Assembly (NCBI GenBank): GCA_010909165.1
Contig: VJWM01000202.1
Coordinates: 186,001-250,000 of the forward strand
Reading direction: 5' to 3'
DNA: 64,000 nt
Source: Anthoceros angustus
Lineage: Eukaryota > Streptophyta > Anthocerotopsida > Anthocerotales > Anthocerotaceae
The position numbers and the translations under genes were made by a program. Positions within the stretch are counted from its first letter, which is position 1, and each line of letters opens with the position of its first letter. Shown piece after piece: positions 33,520 through 46,300 of the stretch. The notes under the pieces were generated by a model. It was given only the letters and a program-made list of their open reading frames with translations. It did not search any database and was not told the origin of the DNA.

Positions 33520-34065
33520 TAGTGACTTTATAAATATGCAGAGATTGGGAAGTCCCATCTACACCCGGGCTATGGAGAAGAGCCCTCTAGAGAATTCCAG
33601 CCCCCGGGGACTAGCGATGGAGAACAACCCTCTGGAGAGTCTCAAGCGAATAGTCTACTCTAAAGCTACTTACTGCTCCCAAGACATCAAAATCCGGAAT
33701 AAAGAAGGGCCTACTAACCACCGGAGCTGAAGATAGTATGTTCCCTGCGTTCGAAGGTATCTTGAAAATTGCGCTTGCCAATGTCCTTTACAGAGCAATG
33801 GATACTAGTTGTCAGAAGAAAGCCACCACACAGGAAAGAGGGAGACCTACCCCGTTCTTGCAAATGTGGTATGCTTTAGCACAAGCCTTGATAAACCTCG
33901 AAAAGTCCTTGCCCATGGCCCGAGTCTCAATGGCAAAAAGGATGAAAGCATAACCTTCGTGCATGGGTGTACTTGAGAACCTTGGCTGAAGTGCATCCCT
34001 CCGCCATGCATTGCGGAGGATTGATGATGACATGCTCCTTAATATACATAACATCTTAAACATCG
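33520..34065 (-). mobile_element. Non-LTR retrotransposon 3' end (copy 3)
   Basis: Read on the minus strand, FILFAIETRAMGKDFSRFIK, then CAKAYHICKNGVGLPLSCVV, aligns with the C-terminal domain of copies 1 and 2. The 3' tail has GTAGATGGGACTTCCCAATCT then CTGCATATTTATAAAGTC, again the family hairpin with one extra base. It is more diverged than copies 1 and 2 and carries stops. Confidence 0.65.
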
Positions 34066-34904
34066 CTTTTAGACCGGCATCATTTTAGGACGATGCGTAA
34101 GAAACTCAAAAACGTTTTATTGTTGTAAAAGAAGGAATGAATTAAGAAGTACGGAATCTTCGTAAAGGAAGGCGGAGGACAGGCAACCGCCACGTTGGAT
34201 CAGCAGGGGTGTGTTGGGCTTTGCCCATTGGAGATGTTTGTTTTGTGAATTTGGAGCGGTGAGCGGCGCTGAATGACGATGGTGCTAAAAGCTAGAACAA
34301 CTAGAGAAGAGCAGCTGGATCAACGGCATCCGTGAAACGCAGCCAATCACGCTGATTACTCGATATGAGCTCTCGAAGTGATCACCTACAACTTGTACTC
34401 TTGTCTAGGGTGGTGGCTCGGAGTGGGGTTTAGCCCCTGACCATGGTGATTTAGGGTTTTAGCTCGGGTCCTGGAAGAAGCGCTTGCTTCCGGGGCACTC
34501 TTCCATTCAGCTGTCTCTCTTCATGCATTTCACTGCTTGAAGTTGCGTTTTCGATCGGCTGATTATCAAGGTCCACCGGGCGGCAGAGCTAGGTCCAGGA
34601 TTCAAGGGGCGCAATCGGGGCATTGGACTGTACTGCAGAGATCGGGATCGCTGGGATACAGAATTTTGCCTTACATTGACCGCGCTCTTGCTCAAGAGGT
34701 ATAGCGCTGCCGCTGAGGGAAGACGAGAGCGGACCAACCTGTTTGTTGTATCCTGTTCCGATGGGTGTTGTACGACTGAAGCAGGCTTTTGTGGACGATC
34801 TGGATCGGAATTCGTGAATGTGCAATTAGCCAAGCATGGTGGTGTAGCGAGCGCATTTAGGGCCGGTAACTGAGGGATCGTAGCTCTCCTGATCGCTGTC
34901 AAGG
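34066..34904. other. Upstream region of ATAD3
   Basis: Probable promoter and 5' UTR on the right side. No other gene is recognised. Confidence 0.4.
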
Positions 34905-37767
34905 ATGGCGGCCTCCTCCGCTGTGAGAGGTCTTGCAGCTGCAATCGCCGCCACGCCTTTCATGCTCGGGAATTCGGCATTTGCAGAGAAGAGGACCCTT
35001 GCCGATGCATTTCCGTTTTTGTCTACAACGCCTCCGGTTGCGCCTGCATCAACACCTTCGGACGCGGCCACAGCCACACCAGCCGCGGCGCCTGAGAGGG
35101 AGGAACCAAGACCTAGAAATGACAATCCGAGGACCACGGCTGCTGGCTTTGACCCTGAAGCTCTCGAGAGAGGAGCTGCCGCTCTCAGGGAGATCAACAA
35201 ATCACCGAATGCCAAGAAGGTATGTTGAGCCGTAGTATCGGTCCTGTCTTGCGCTCCTGTCTTGGTGGTCATCGTGTTGTCGAGCGTTGAGGTCGTGACA
35301 CAGGCATGGTGCAAAATGTCAACACCCGCGGATGCAAATTTTTTCTGAGGAGAACTCTTCAAGTGGCCTCTAACAGCGCACTGTCGTTTCTGAGTAGGTT
35401 TTCGAGTTGATGAAGAAGCAGGAGGAAACCAGGCAATCCGAAGAAAATGCAAGGAGGGCTCAATTTTCAGCTATCCAAGCACAGCATGAAACGGTGGCCA
35501 TCTCCATCCTTCTGTTTAATGACAGGCAGTAATTCTGAGTTTGGCTCTATCGCAGGTCTTATCTGATTGGTCTCATTTTATTCTGCAAATGTGAATACAG
35601 GAACGACAGAAGGTTGTCCATGAAGAACAGAGGAAGACTATGCAGCAGCAGGCCCAAAATAAAGCTCAGCTTGCTCGATACGAGGATGAGCTTGCTCGCA
35701 AGCGCATGCAGGTATTAGGCAGATGCGGCTGCCTAATTTTGTCATGTGACTTCATGTGATGCGCTGGATTCTAAATTTATGTCTGATGTTCAGGCTGAAC
35801 ATGAAGCTCAACGACAGAGAAATTCGGAGCTGGTGAAGATGCAGGAGGAATCAAGCGTTCGTCAGGAGCAAGCCAGACGGAAAACTGAGGAACAAATCGC
35901 AGCGCAGCGAATCCAAACTGAGAGAGAGAGGGCCGAAATCGAGAGAGAAACAATCAGAGTACGTGCCATGGCAGAGGCTGAAGGTCGTGCTCGGGAGGCC
36001 AAGCTAGCTGAAGATGTGAACAGGAGATTGCTGCTGGAACGAGCCAACACTGAAAAGGAGAAGTGGTTGGCGGCTATAAACACTACCTTTGAGCACATTG
36101 GAGGTAATTGATTGCAGTTTGGCTTTTTGCTTTAGTATTCCGGGGTGCATCTGTCAGCCCTCTGGAGAGTAGGGGCGCAGTCATGGGATCGTAGATGCTG
36201 GTGTACTTGGTAGCAATTTTAGAAGTGTGAAGTTTGGGACATGGTTGAAGTGGAGAGAAGGGGAATAAGTTGCGCCATCTACTGTGCTTTGAAGGTGGAC
36301 TAAGGGCTCTGCTGACGGACCAAAACAAGCTAATTGTGGCCGTGGGGGGGGCAACAGCGCTTGCGGCAGGGGTTTACACAACGAGGTAGCTCCCGTGTCA
36401 CCTATCCAGGATTCGTTCTTTCCTGCAGGATCTGGTGGTTAGAAGCGGAGTCATGAACAATTCAATTGTTGCAGCGTTGTGATGTGAATCTTGTCTAACA
36501 TTTTGTGTTATGATATTCAGAGAGGGTGCTCGTGTAGTTTGGCGGCACATTGACCGTATATTGGGACAGCCGTCCTTGATTCGTGAGTCATCCAGAGGCA
36601 AGTATCCATGGTCACGTTGGACAACGCAGCTGAGTAGTACGCTGCTAGGAAGAGGTGCAGGTGATCTTATCAAGTCTGGGAAGGGGTTTGGCGGTGTGAT
36701 ACTGCATCCGTTCTTACACAAGCGAGTGCAACAGTTGGCAGCTGCAACAGCTAACACAAAGAAACATGATGCCCCTTTCCGGAACATGCTTTTCTATGGG
36801 CCACCGGGAACGGGGAAGACTATGGCAGCGAAGGAGCTTTCTAAGCAATCAGTGAGTATGCGTCGGAAGGCTATGGCCTTTTCCACCGGGGTTCGCAAGA
36901 AACTTAATCTTTTCGTCTGTTCGGTAACTCGCAGGGTTTGGACTATGCTCTGATGACAGGTGGAGATGTGGCTCCTCTGGGGCCTCAGGCAGTCACAAAG
37001 ATACACGAGATGTTTGAGTGGGCTGGGAAGACCCGAAATGGGTTGTTGCTTTTCATTGACGAGGCTGATGCGTTCCTATGCCAGTACGTGATGCTTTTGT
37101 TGCTTTCTTGCTCTACTTGTTTCAAATTGGCATCGGAATTGGAATCCGTTTGGCACTGCTTCGTTTGTTTGTTCACGTTATAAAGGATTTTAGGTCGTCA
37201 GGGAAAATCTGATTTCAGTTGATTCGCTGCAGGCGTAACAATACCAGGATGAGTGAGGCACAACGTAGTGCATTGAATGCTCTTCTTTACCGTACTGGAG
37301 ATCAGTCACGTGATATTGTCCTTGTTCTGGCCACAAATCGCCCAAGTGACCTCGACTCTGCCGTGACAGATCGGATTGACGAGGTGTTGGAATTCCCGCT
37401 TCCAAGGCAGGAAGAGCGTGAAAAGCTTTTCAAACTTTATTTACAGAGGTACATCGTTGAAGCAGGAAATGAAGTCAAGGGTTGGAAGCGTTTCTTCCGT
37501 GGTAAGCAGGCCAAAATTGAAGTGAAGGGGATCACTGATGAGTTAGTTGAAGAAGCTGCCAGAAAGACGGAAGGTTTTTCAGGTCGGGAAATTGCGAAGC
37601 TCATGGCGAGTATGCAGGGAGCAGTTTATGGGAGTGCAGAAAGTGTATTGGATGCTAATTTGTTCAGAGAAGTTGTGGACTACAAGGTTGCGGAGCACCA
37701 ACAGCGTAGGCAGATCGCAGCCGAGGGACAACAGTCTGATGGGGTAAAATTCGCGTCTGCATCTTGA
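34905..37767 (+). CDS. ATAD3: ATPase family AAA domain-containing protein 3 (mitochondrial)
   Basis: Eight exons join in phase: 34905-35219, 35398-35493, 35601-35711, 35794-36103, 36295-36385, 36521-36851, 36935-37083 and 37233-37767. They give about 645 residues, the usual ATAD3 length. The family anchors in the mitochondrial inner membrane and organises nucleoids and membrane contact. Residues about 90-270 form the long charged coiled coil ([20 protein letters not shown] and on). A short glycine/alanine membrane segment ([16 protein letters not shown]) follows. The AAA module has Walker A GPPGTGKT, Walker [12 protein letters not shown], and a sensor/arginine region [18 protein letters not shown]. 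The start ATG sits in AAGGATGG. All introns are GT-AG and short. Nothing is missing. Confidence 0.96.
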
Positions 37768-39626
37768 TGTTCAAAGCCAAAATGATCAACGACTCTGCAG
37801 TCTAGAAGAACAGTTTTGGGCGGTGAGGGAAATGTTAGGAGCGTTCTAAAGCAGCTCTGAAGGTCGGCAGTCAGCCAAGAGAGGATGTGCACAGGGTCGC
37901 TGTTTCTTCCTTGGTGTTGTCAAATTTTTGGTAGAGTTAGGAATTCTTTGAAGTATACAGCGGCATTGCTGTCGGAACAGTACCATCATGCTTTTACTGC
38001 CATTTTCACTGTCATTGTGAGGCAAAACAATATGGAAATTGCTGAGATCTAAGCAAGGGACACTAGTAGAATTCCATGCTATGCTGTGGACGTCGGTTTC
38101 GGGTTATGTGCTAAGCCCTCTCTTGTGTCCGTTAAGCAGATCAGCAAAGGCAAATGGAGAATTACTCCTTTACAACGGTCAGGAAGGCGATTTTCACACA
38201 AGAGGAAGCCAACTGGTTATCTACTTTGAGAATTAAACAATACTGTGGTACCGTACAGAAGCTGCGGAACCAGGCCCGAGAATGACACTTAGCGAAGGAT
38301 AATTGATATATGTACAGCTGCCATTCGTCTGCGTTTCTCGCACATGTGATCACACTTGAGCTTTCCCTTGGGCTGACCAGTGTTCACTCTCGGTTCCAGC
38401 ATTCCGGGAATTCACAATCTGCGATGATGTCCTGAACGCTGTCTGGGATGTTTGTGTACTGCATCGGTAGGCCAGACTGGACACCAAATTTTACCCCCCC
38501 GTACACAGCTGTACACTCGAAACGGTGCACTCCTCTAGGCCCACCTGCACCGCAGCTTCGCCAACATCATTTATCGGCCAAACCGGTAAAAGGAAATCCT
38601 GAACGGGAAGCTTCATACAATTTTTGAGTTCACCCATCAACACCACCCCCTACCACCATCTCACACAAGGATTTATGTTGGCATGGAAGCGCACATCTTA
38701 CGGAAAGAGATACATATCATAGAGTCTGACACAAGCGAAGCGAAATCCAGCCTCGACATACACACTGATCAGCAACAAAGTTTCTACGGCACACCAAAAA
38801 GCCACATCCGGTTCCCTAGGCTGGTCACATGACACACTCCGTCTAGAACAGCGCCAACGGCCAACACATCATCATTCCAAGCCATGAACACCGATGATCA
38901 CAATTCACTCGGAGAACCAAAGAGAAGGCAATAAAGGCCCAAACACCCCACACCGCACAATGGCAATCACGACTGCAGCACCATCTACAAACAAAACAAA
39001 AACTACTTCCGAGATCCAGTCCTCTTCCATTGTTGTCATTTGATTAACAATTACCTGTAAAAGTACATAAGCTTTCTCATCAACACCTCTGCTAAAGCAT
39101 CACAGAAGTTCAAGTCAACCTTGCCGTCCGCATCCAGCGACAAAATAACATTTAAGCTGGACTGATGCCAATCCCAACTTCCAACGTCTCATGACTGTAA
39201 GTCAGAGGACCGTTTCACAGATCTATTTGGAGGGTCTCTGATGTCTTCCTCGAGGGGCCAGTTAGCACGCCATCAAGATATCGAAGACCTACCACCATCT
39301 GCTAGATTTGAGGCACGACAAGAAGAAGCACCAGATACCGGTTTCAGATATTGGAGAGCACAGACCTAGTTTCATGTCCTCTCAACCAAGATAAACATAC
39401 AACCATGCTCACATGCACACGAGCATAAGAAAGTCCACAATAACCGTTGGAGAAACAAAATTTGTGGACCGCTGACAAACAAAAGCCGAAGTTTTACGAC
39501 CAAACAAACTCTACAAAGAGCATCGAAGACGATGGGCAAACCGCACACAAGCTTCACAAACACAAACCTTCAAGCTAACCTAGAGCAACAGCAACAAAAG
39601 GGAAGGTCCTCAATCACCACTTAGTC
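37768..39626. other. ATAD3 3' flank and intergenic DNA
   Basis: The first part is ATAD3 3' UTR and the last part the 3' UTR of the minus-strand gene that ends at 39627. No further gene, RNA or ordered repeat is seen. Confidence 0.4.
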
Positions 39627-40276
39627 TCAGTCACTCTCGTCAGCGTCGTCATCGTCATCATCGCTCCCGCCCTCCTCAAAGTCATAATGAACGGGCTGCT
39701 GAGAACGTCTCCTAGTTCTGGACGGCAGAATGTTCTTCGGGTCCAGCTCGTCATTAGGATCCGAAGAAAGGTCCCCCTCGTCGTCCTCGTCGTTGCCGTC
39801 TCCATTGCCTTCGTCGTCACTCTCCTTAGCCTTGCCCTTGTCCTTGACAACAGGCTTGGCCTTGGCTGACTCCTTGCCATTCTTCACAGGCCCGCCCTTC
39901 GCAGCAGGCGCGGGCTTCTTGGGAGCCGGGGCCCGGGCAGCTGGCTTGGCCCCTTTCTTCACCGGCTTCTTTGTCAGCTCCTCCTCCGACAAATCATCCT
40001 CCTCATCGTCCTCCTCCTCCCCGAGGCTGCCCTCCGACTCGGAATCCAGGTCGTCCTCCTCGTCCTCCCCACTCTCGCCGCTGCTCCACCGCTCCGCAGT
40101 CTTTTTAGGTTTCCCCTTCGGCTGCGGCTTGCCTCCCCTGCCCGCCGCAGGCTTGGGCTCTCGGCGGGCCTCTTGGCTACCGGCGCATTCTTGGCCCGCT
40201 TCTGCGGTCCCTCATCGCCGCCGGCCTTGCGCTTGGCCGCCAACGCCTCCAGCATCTTCTTCCTGTCGTCCGGCAT
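39627..40276 (-). CDS. Lysine-rich, acidic nuclear protein with a frame break (histone-chaperone-like)
   Basis: From ATG 40276 the frame reads MPDDRKKMLEALAAKRKAGG, then a Lys/Arg/Pro segment. Near 40150 the frame must shift by two bases (GCCGAGAGCCC instead of an expected GCCGAGCCC) to continue as PKPAAGRGGKPQPKGKPKK, an acidic Glu/Asp region, alternating Lys/Ala/Pro, and the C-terminus ELDPKNILPSRTRRR followed by an Asp-rich tail. The motif around DPKNILPSRTRR is similar to the CHZ-type histone-chaperone motif; that link is inference. No intron explains the frame change because the interval is only about 20 bases. It may be a sequence error, a broken gene, or an alternative start in the downstream frame. 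Confidence 0.5.
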
Positions 40277-40842
40277 GGCGCCGTTCTCACTCCCACGCCC
40301 TGGAATCACACTAAGGTCCGCTCCGCACCGTCACGCCCGCTCCGCAAGCTGCTGCGCCGCACAATTGGCCTCCAGCCGCAGACGCGAGAGCAGAAAGTGA
40401 GCGCGGCAGCCGACACTGGCGAGACCCCTCCTGGGGGCAAGGCGCTCCGAAGCTGGCTGGACCTGCTGCGCGGGAACAACACGGACGCCCGGTAGCAAAG
40501 CCGAGCGTCGTCCAAACGCGTATTTAATGCGTGCGGACAATCGTGCGTCAAACCGCGACAGCGAATTTCTTATTCCCATGTATGTGTTGCTAATTCAAGT
40601 CGCAGAACCCGGTCCCCAACCCCCGGTACATACTTAAGCAATCCTAAATACATAACAGCCCGGCGTCCGTTCGTTTTCACACCCATTCTAAATGCCGTGG
40701 ACCCCACGGAGGAATTTCCAAGTTCCGCCGAATAAAAAAATGTATGTAGCATCATCGGATCGCGGGGCCTGCTTGCCCGAATCTCAACGAGAGGCCTTTC
40801 TGTTTTACTGTAACAAATCCAGTGACTGCATAGGTTTCAACC
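40277..40842. other. Intergenic DNA, promoter of the acidic-protein gene and 3' UTR of the PPR gene
   Basis: Located between the start of the minus-strand acidic-protein gene and the end of the minus-strand PPR gene. No other feature recognised. Confidence 0.4.
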
Positions 40843-42801
40843 TCACTGCCCTTGCATCTCCTGGCGCAGCATGTTCACCATGGGTTGGTTCCCTGCAGAC
40901 ATGTTCAAGCTGACTAGGAAACGCAGGATGTTTGCGTTTGGGTTGCAGCCGTTCGCCTTCATGAGATTGTAGACGGACATAGCTTGTCTGGGACGGTTGG
41001 TTTTGTGGTAGATCCGGATCATTGTCTCATAGGCTGGTAGGTGGTTCCTGTAGCCCTTCTTCGAGATCATACGGCGGAATAGACGCTCACAAGCCAAGTG
41101 CTGGCCTGACCGGAATAGGACATAGAGCATTAGAGTGTGAGAGTTCACTGATATGGGGCAGCCTGATATTTGCCAGTCTTTCATAAGGTGGACTGCATCT
41201 TCCCACTGCTCGGTGTTGATGTAAGCGATCATCACTGCAGAGTAGCAGTCTTCGCTGACAGACAAGCCGTGCTGCCTCATTGTGGCCATGAGCTGAGCTG
41301 CCTTTTTAGGATGGTTGGCCTTACAGTACATCTGCAGCATTGTCCAGAAGACGATCTTATCTGATGCCGAGCCAGACCGGCAGAAGTCCTGAAAAGCCGA
41401 TGTTGCCTCATCCACCATGCCTGCCTTTGCAAAAGCATGCAACATTGTGTTGTACGCTGTGGCGTCTGGCTTCAGCCCCTCCTCCTGCATACTTTTAAAC
41501 AGGGCAGCTGCCTCTGCTGTCTTCCCGAACTTGCCATAGAGGTCCAAGAGAATGCTTGCTGGTACATGGTTCCGTGGAATTGCAGAGCTCTTCAGCTCTG
41601 TGAACAGCCTTGCTGCCCCTGTCACATCTCTAGTGTCTCGGCATGATGACAAGAGATGGCAGAATGTGAACAGATCTGGAGAGATGCCACACCCTACCAT
41701 TTCCTGGAAAGTGGAAAACACTTTCTCATGCATTTTCTTCTTCAAGTACGCATGGATGAGTGTGTTGTAGACTATCCTATCTGGATGGCATCCGAATTCT
41801 TTCATCATACGAAACCACTTCTCACACACGTCCAACCTGCCTGCATCACTGGCTTCCTTCATTATCCTGCAATAGAATTTTGCGTCTAGCGGCAATTGAT
41901 GTTGCCTCATGTCGTCCACCAGCAGCTCTAACCTTTCCCATTCCCGCGTTGCTAGTAAACGTCTATGTGTTGCAAGGCACACAAGCAAGTCAGGCTTGTG
42001 TTTCGACTCCTTTCGTATCCAAATATACAATGGGAACACCGTGCGATCTGGAACGGACTTGAGTAAGACTATGTAATCCCTTGCAGAAAGCTCTGCAGGT
42101 AATCCCTCCAGAGTGGAGATGAGGTCCTCTGTGTGTCGCAACCCCTCTCCAGCCTGCAGAACTTCTTTCAGGGAACGTTCAGGCATGTCCTCGGAGCCTC
42201 CTTGTGTGCGAACCAACGGTGACAACGGGTGATCCCCATTCTTAAGATCTTGAGAACTCGAATCTGGCCCCTTGTGAAGAGAAACCTGTGGAAGTCCCTC
42301 GACGCTTCCGTCTGCACTACTCACAATTATCTGATCAGTCGAAGAAGAAAGACTTGTTAATTCCTCCCCTGCCTCCACATTCTTCGAATGGGGTGGACGC
42401 AGTTCGACAATCTGCTGAGACTCTACCGATCCTTCCGCTATCTCTGCACTTGCTCCCTCGTCTTCGATGAGGTGCATGCTGCGTGTTTTCCCTGTTCGAG
42501 GATCCGATCTCAAATGCTCTGACCACGTTTCCCAAGGCCGCTGCCTATCAATTCCCCGAGGTGAAAAGTATCCTCCAAGTGGTACCCCCAGCTCCTCCAA
42601 AACAGATCCTGCCCTAGCCATGAAGGGCGCAACATACAAAGTCTTCCAGCACCCTGCGGGTGAGCGAAGTCTGTATGCCAATTGCGTGCATGACGTCAGA
42701 GAGAAATGGTTCTGTATAGTGCACAGATACTGCGGAACCAGCAGGCATTGCTTGGCAACCCACACTCTCCAAATGCTGTTGAGCAGCTGAGTTCCGGCCA
42801 T
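40843..42801 (-). CDS. P-class pentatricopeptide repeat protein, organelle-targeted
   Basis: The open frame begins upstream with non-ATG codons; the first ATG is at 42801, giving 652 residues in one exon. The N-terminus (MAGTQLLNSIWRVWVAKQCL) is basic and hydrophobic, as in organelle presequences. A Ser/Glu/Asp-rich linker is followed by at least nine 35-residue PPR units, for example DRIVYNTLIHAYLKKKMHEK, DLFTFCHLLSSC, DATAYNTMLHAFAKAGMVDE and DKIVFWTMLQMYCKANHPKK. No E, E+ or DYW extension follows, so it is P class, which usually binds organellar RNA for stability, splicing or translation. The RNA target cannot be inferred here. It is head-to-head with aminopeptidase P, whose ATG is 530 bp away. 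Confidence 0.9.
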   Translation of the reverse strand: MAGTQLLNSIWRVWVAKQCLLVPQYLCTIQNHFSLTSCTQLAYRLRSPAGCWKTLYVAPFMARAGSVLEELGVPLGGYFSPRGIDRQRPWETWSEHLRSDPRTGKTRSMHLIEDEGASAEIAEGSVESQQIVELRPPHSKNVEAGEELTSLSSSTDQIIVSSADGSVEGLPQVSLHKGPDSSSQDLKNGDHPLSPLVRTQGGSEDMPERSLKEVLQAGEGLRHTEDLISTLEGLPAELSARDYIVLLKSVPDRTVFPLYIWIRKESKHKPDLLVCLATHRRLLATREWERLELLVDDMRQHQLPLDAKFYCRIMKEASDAGRLDVCEKWFRMMKEFGCHPDRIVYNTLIHAYLKKKMHEKVFSTFQEMVGCGISPDLFTFCHLLSSCRDTRDVTGAARLFTELKSSAIPRNHVPASILLDLYGKFGKTAEAAALFKSMQEEGLKPDATAYNTMLHAFAKAGMVDEATSAFQDFCRSGSASDKIVFWTMLQMYCKANHPKKAAQLMATMRQHGLSVSEDCYSAVMIAYINTEQWEDAVHLMKDWQISGCPISVNSHTLMLYVLFRSGQHLACERLFRRMISKKGYRNHLPAYETMIRIYHKTNRPRQAMSVYNLMKANGCNPNANILRFLVSLNMSAGNQPMVNMLRQEMQGQ

Positions 42802-43331
42802 TGCGATGACTGTGTCAACCTGTAAGAAAGCCCTAAGGCAAACATCCGTCTTCCCAGACAACAGAGCAGAAACATGATCTCCACATGTTATTCCTGCAGG
42901 AATCACTCCAGGATTTCCGTGTTCGATGATCCATCGTACCCTGTAACAAAACAGGTTTTTGGGTGTAAAAGTCTCAAATCCTCTAACATGCAAGCGGTGA
43001 GGGGGCCTCTTCTGCTCCAAGCAAACCTAAAGCCGCATAGCCGCATGGCGTGGACGAGAACATCGGGAGCTGCAGCGCAATACGTGGCAATAGTTTCTTA
43101 AAATAGCAAAGCTTTAAATCCTGGATTACCTCCGCCAAGCGGGAAGCGGGGACGACGTTGCTGCCGAATTTCGATGTATTAGAAGGAGGAGGCAAAAGGT
43201 GAGGAACAATCTGCACAGGGCGCGCATCCCACGTTCCTTTCTGTTTGGAATCCGATAGATCTCAACACTTCTACTATACAGTACAGAGCATCCTGCACAG
43301 TTACCACTGCTGATTTCTGTTGAAAGCATTG
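42802..43331. promoter_or_regulatory. Shared upstream region of the PPR and aminopeptidase P genes
   Basis: About 530 bp separate the two divergent ATGs. It must hold both 5' UTRs and promoters. No TATA box stands out convincingly. The label rests on gene positions, not on motifs. Confidence 0.35.
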
Positions 43332-46300
43332 ATGGCGAGCGCTGTGGCGCTTGCCGGCTTGTTCACGCCCGAGGCTTCGTGTGTAGCGTGCAGCAGAGAC
43401 TTATTGGCTTCGCGGCAGTGCGACAGGGCTTGTGGGTCATCGAATTCCGGGGGCTCCAAGTTGTGGAGTTCAATGAGAGCAACCTCTGCGTTGAACAGAG
43501 GCACGCCTATGAAAGTCCGGCAGCTGGAGGCACCTCTTTGTGTCACCAAATTCGTTCGCTTTCAGGGGAAGGAAGCAAGCTGTCTGAGACGTGGAGAGAA
43601 ATGCGTTCCAATTGAGCAAGGATCAGCTAAGCAATGGAACAAGCTGGGTGGAAGGCCAGAGTTTTCGGCAACTTCAGGATTGTGGCCCAGGATGGTGTTT
43701 GGGGGCAGTGCCAGAGCTTCGTGCCGGCCGTCCTTGGTGGATGCTGCAGTACGTGCAATAAGCAGTGACAGATTGAGAGCAAGGGATGATTCGTCGGGAA
43801 GGTTTCGAGCAGAAGCCAGCCGGGAAACTTTTGTGGGCTGGAGGAGATTCGTGCCAATCGAGACGTCCACAGTTGGGCTGACTGGAGGCCTTTCTTCTGA
43901 GGCACATGCATTGACGGCAGGAGCAGCTACAAGACGATCCTTGAAGACTTTGGCCTCTAGTGCTGCAGAGGGTATCGTTGCAGAGCCATCCTCACTGAGG
44001 AAATCATCGAAGAAGAAGGAGATCGTTCCAGATCAACGGTTACAAAGCCTGCGCGAAGCTTTTGGGAAGGAAGGAGATGACGCAATCGATGCATACATTA
44101 TACCATCGGAAGACCCTCATCAGGTCAGTGAGCTTTTCCTGGCCTGGTTGCAGAGTTTGTTACCGCGCAGGTTGTGGTTTCTGATGATGTTCAATGCAGA
44201 GCGAGTTTATAGCAGATTGTTTTCAACGGAGAGCTTTCATATCCGGATTTACGGGCAGTTCAGGCACGGCAGTTGTGACAAGAGAACATGCTGCCCTCTG
44301 GACTGATGGCAGATACTTTCTGCAGGTACCAGACAAGTTCTTCTTTCTTTGCTAGCACAGACTACGACGTTAGGGCTTCCTGTTTACAACAGCGCTGTCT
44401 CATGTTTCTGGAACTTCAGTTCGGTGAAAGGCAGTCGCTGACAAGGCTGTCCCTTGTTTCTACCAAAGGCCGAGAAGCAGCTGGGTCCAGGATGGACTCT
44501 CATGCGGCAAGGAACTGCAGGAGTTCCACCTGTTGGGGACTGGTTACGGGAAGTTCTGCTTAAAGGTTCCAGAGTGGGCATTGATCCGGTGAGCGGACAT
44601 TTTGGTATTGGGTGACAACGTAGGCTGTGGCGGGTTGTAACAAGAAGCTCGTTCCTAACTTCGTTTGTGTTCCATGACCAGTTCCTTTTCTCTGCAGATG
44701 CAGCTGAAGATTTGAGGCAGACCTTAAGAGCAGGTGACCTCAAGCTCCTCCTTCTATACGAGGAGAACCTGGTGGATAGAGTCTGGGGAGAGAAAAGGCC
44801 GAGTCCTCCCACCGCTCAGATGAGAGTGCACGATCTCCAGTATGCTGGGGTTGATGTTAGGTCGAAGATTTCGAGTATACGTGATAGCATGAAGGCAGCC
44901 GGTGCAACTGCACACATTATCAGCATGCTTGATGAAGTTGCATGGGTCTTAAACCTGGTAAGGATGGTGCACTGTAATCGCGTTCTGGTGATTGTAATGT
45001 GCTGCTCTGGCTACTAATTGTTCATGACATTTCTTTAAACGCAGCGTGGAGGTGACGTGCCTCATTCGCCAGTGACCTACGCATACTTAGTAATAGAGCA
45101 AGAGGTGGCTACGTTGTTTGTTGATGGAGCAAAGATTACCCCTGCAGTTGCTTCGCACTTGAAAGGAGCCTCAGTGACTGTTCAACCTTACACATCCTTG
45201 GTTCCAAGCATTCAGAGGTGTCATTCTGGTCCTGTCAGCTAAGCACCAAGGGACAATTGTATAGTCTTGGTCTAGTACACAAGTACTCACTGCTTTATTG
45301 AGTGTCTGCAGATTAGCTGAAGCGGGAGCAAAGTTGTGGATGGATCCAAAGAGATTAAGTGTGGCTATTGTCGAGGCATTCAATAATGCGTGTTCTGCAT
45401 ACTACGACAAGGCTACTGTAGCAGTAGGCAACAAGGACAGATTTCTTGAGAGGTCGAATGGACCAGCTGCGATCGCGAGAAGTTCACCTGTTTCACTTGC
45501 CAAGGCACTGAAGAATCCCTCGGAGCTTGAAGGGATGAGACAGGCCCATCTCAGGTATTTTCTCATGCACAGCCAAGTAGTCCCTGGATGCAGGACAGGC
45601 TTCAGAGGAAGGACGGTCTGACATGCTACAGCTGGTGGTTTTTGGTGTTCAGGGACGCTGCTGCTCTTGCGGAATTCTGGGCATGGCTGGAAGACAAAGT
45701 TGTGGATCAGGGGAAATCGCTCACTGAAGTGGAGGTTGCAGATCGGCTGGAAGAATTTCGTGCAAAGCAGGCTGGATTCTTGGATACTAGCTTCGACACC
45801 ATAGCAGGGTCGGGTGCCAATGGAGCTATTGTACATTATAGAGCAGAGCCGTCATCTTGTGGAGAAGTGAACAACCAGAAGCTCTTCTTGTTAGATAGCG
45901 GCGCACAATTTGTGGATGGCACTACAGACATCACGAGAACTGTACACTTCGGCACCCCTACCGCGAGGCAACAGGAGTGCTTCACAAGAGTGTTGCAAGT
46001 GAGTTCCACCCTTTTTGTCAGTTTTGCTTTGGCGGATCAGAGTTTACTTCTACAAACCATCCCAGCTGATGTTGTGGCTCTGCAGGGGCACATCGCTGTG
46101 GATAAGGCAGTCTTCCCAGAACATACTCCTGGGTTTGTGCTGGACGTGCTTGCTCGCTCCGCTCTGTGGAAAATCGGGCTGGACTATCGTCATGGTACAT
46201 GCATTTCTGACCTTGGCCTGCCTATTCATGTCTTTTCCTTCCCGTTTGCCCGTGAGCCAAACAAGCTGACTGTGTTGCAAAACCAGGCACAGGGCATGGA

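Noticed and set aside
39730-40314. Plus-strand Ser-rich 194-residue frame
   Set aside because: It is the antisense of the Glu/Asp/Lys-rich minus-strand gene; Ser and Leu runs come from complementing acidic codons.
42802-43020. N-terminal extension of the P-class PPR protein upstream of 42801
   Set aside because: The open frame continues to 43020 but begins with TTG and has no ATG before 42801, so the extra 73 residues are not supported.
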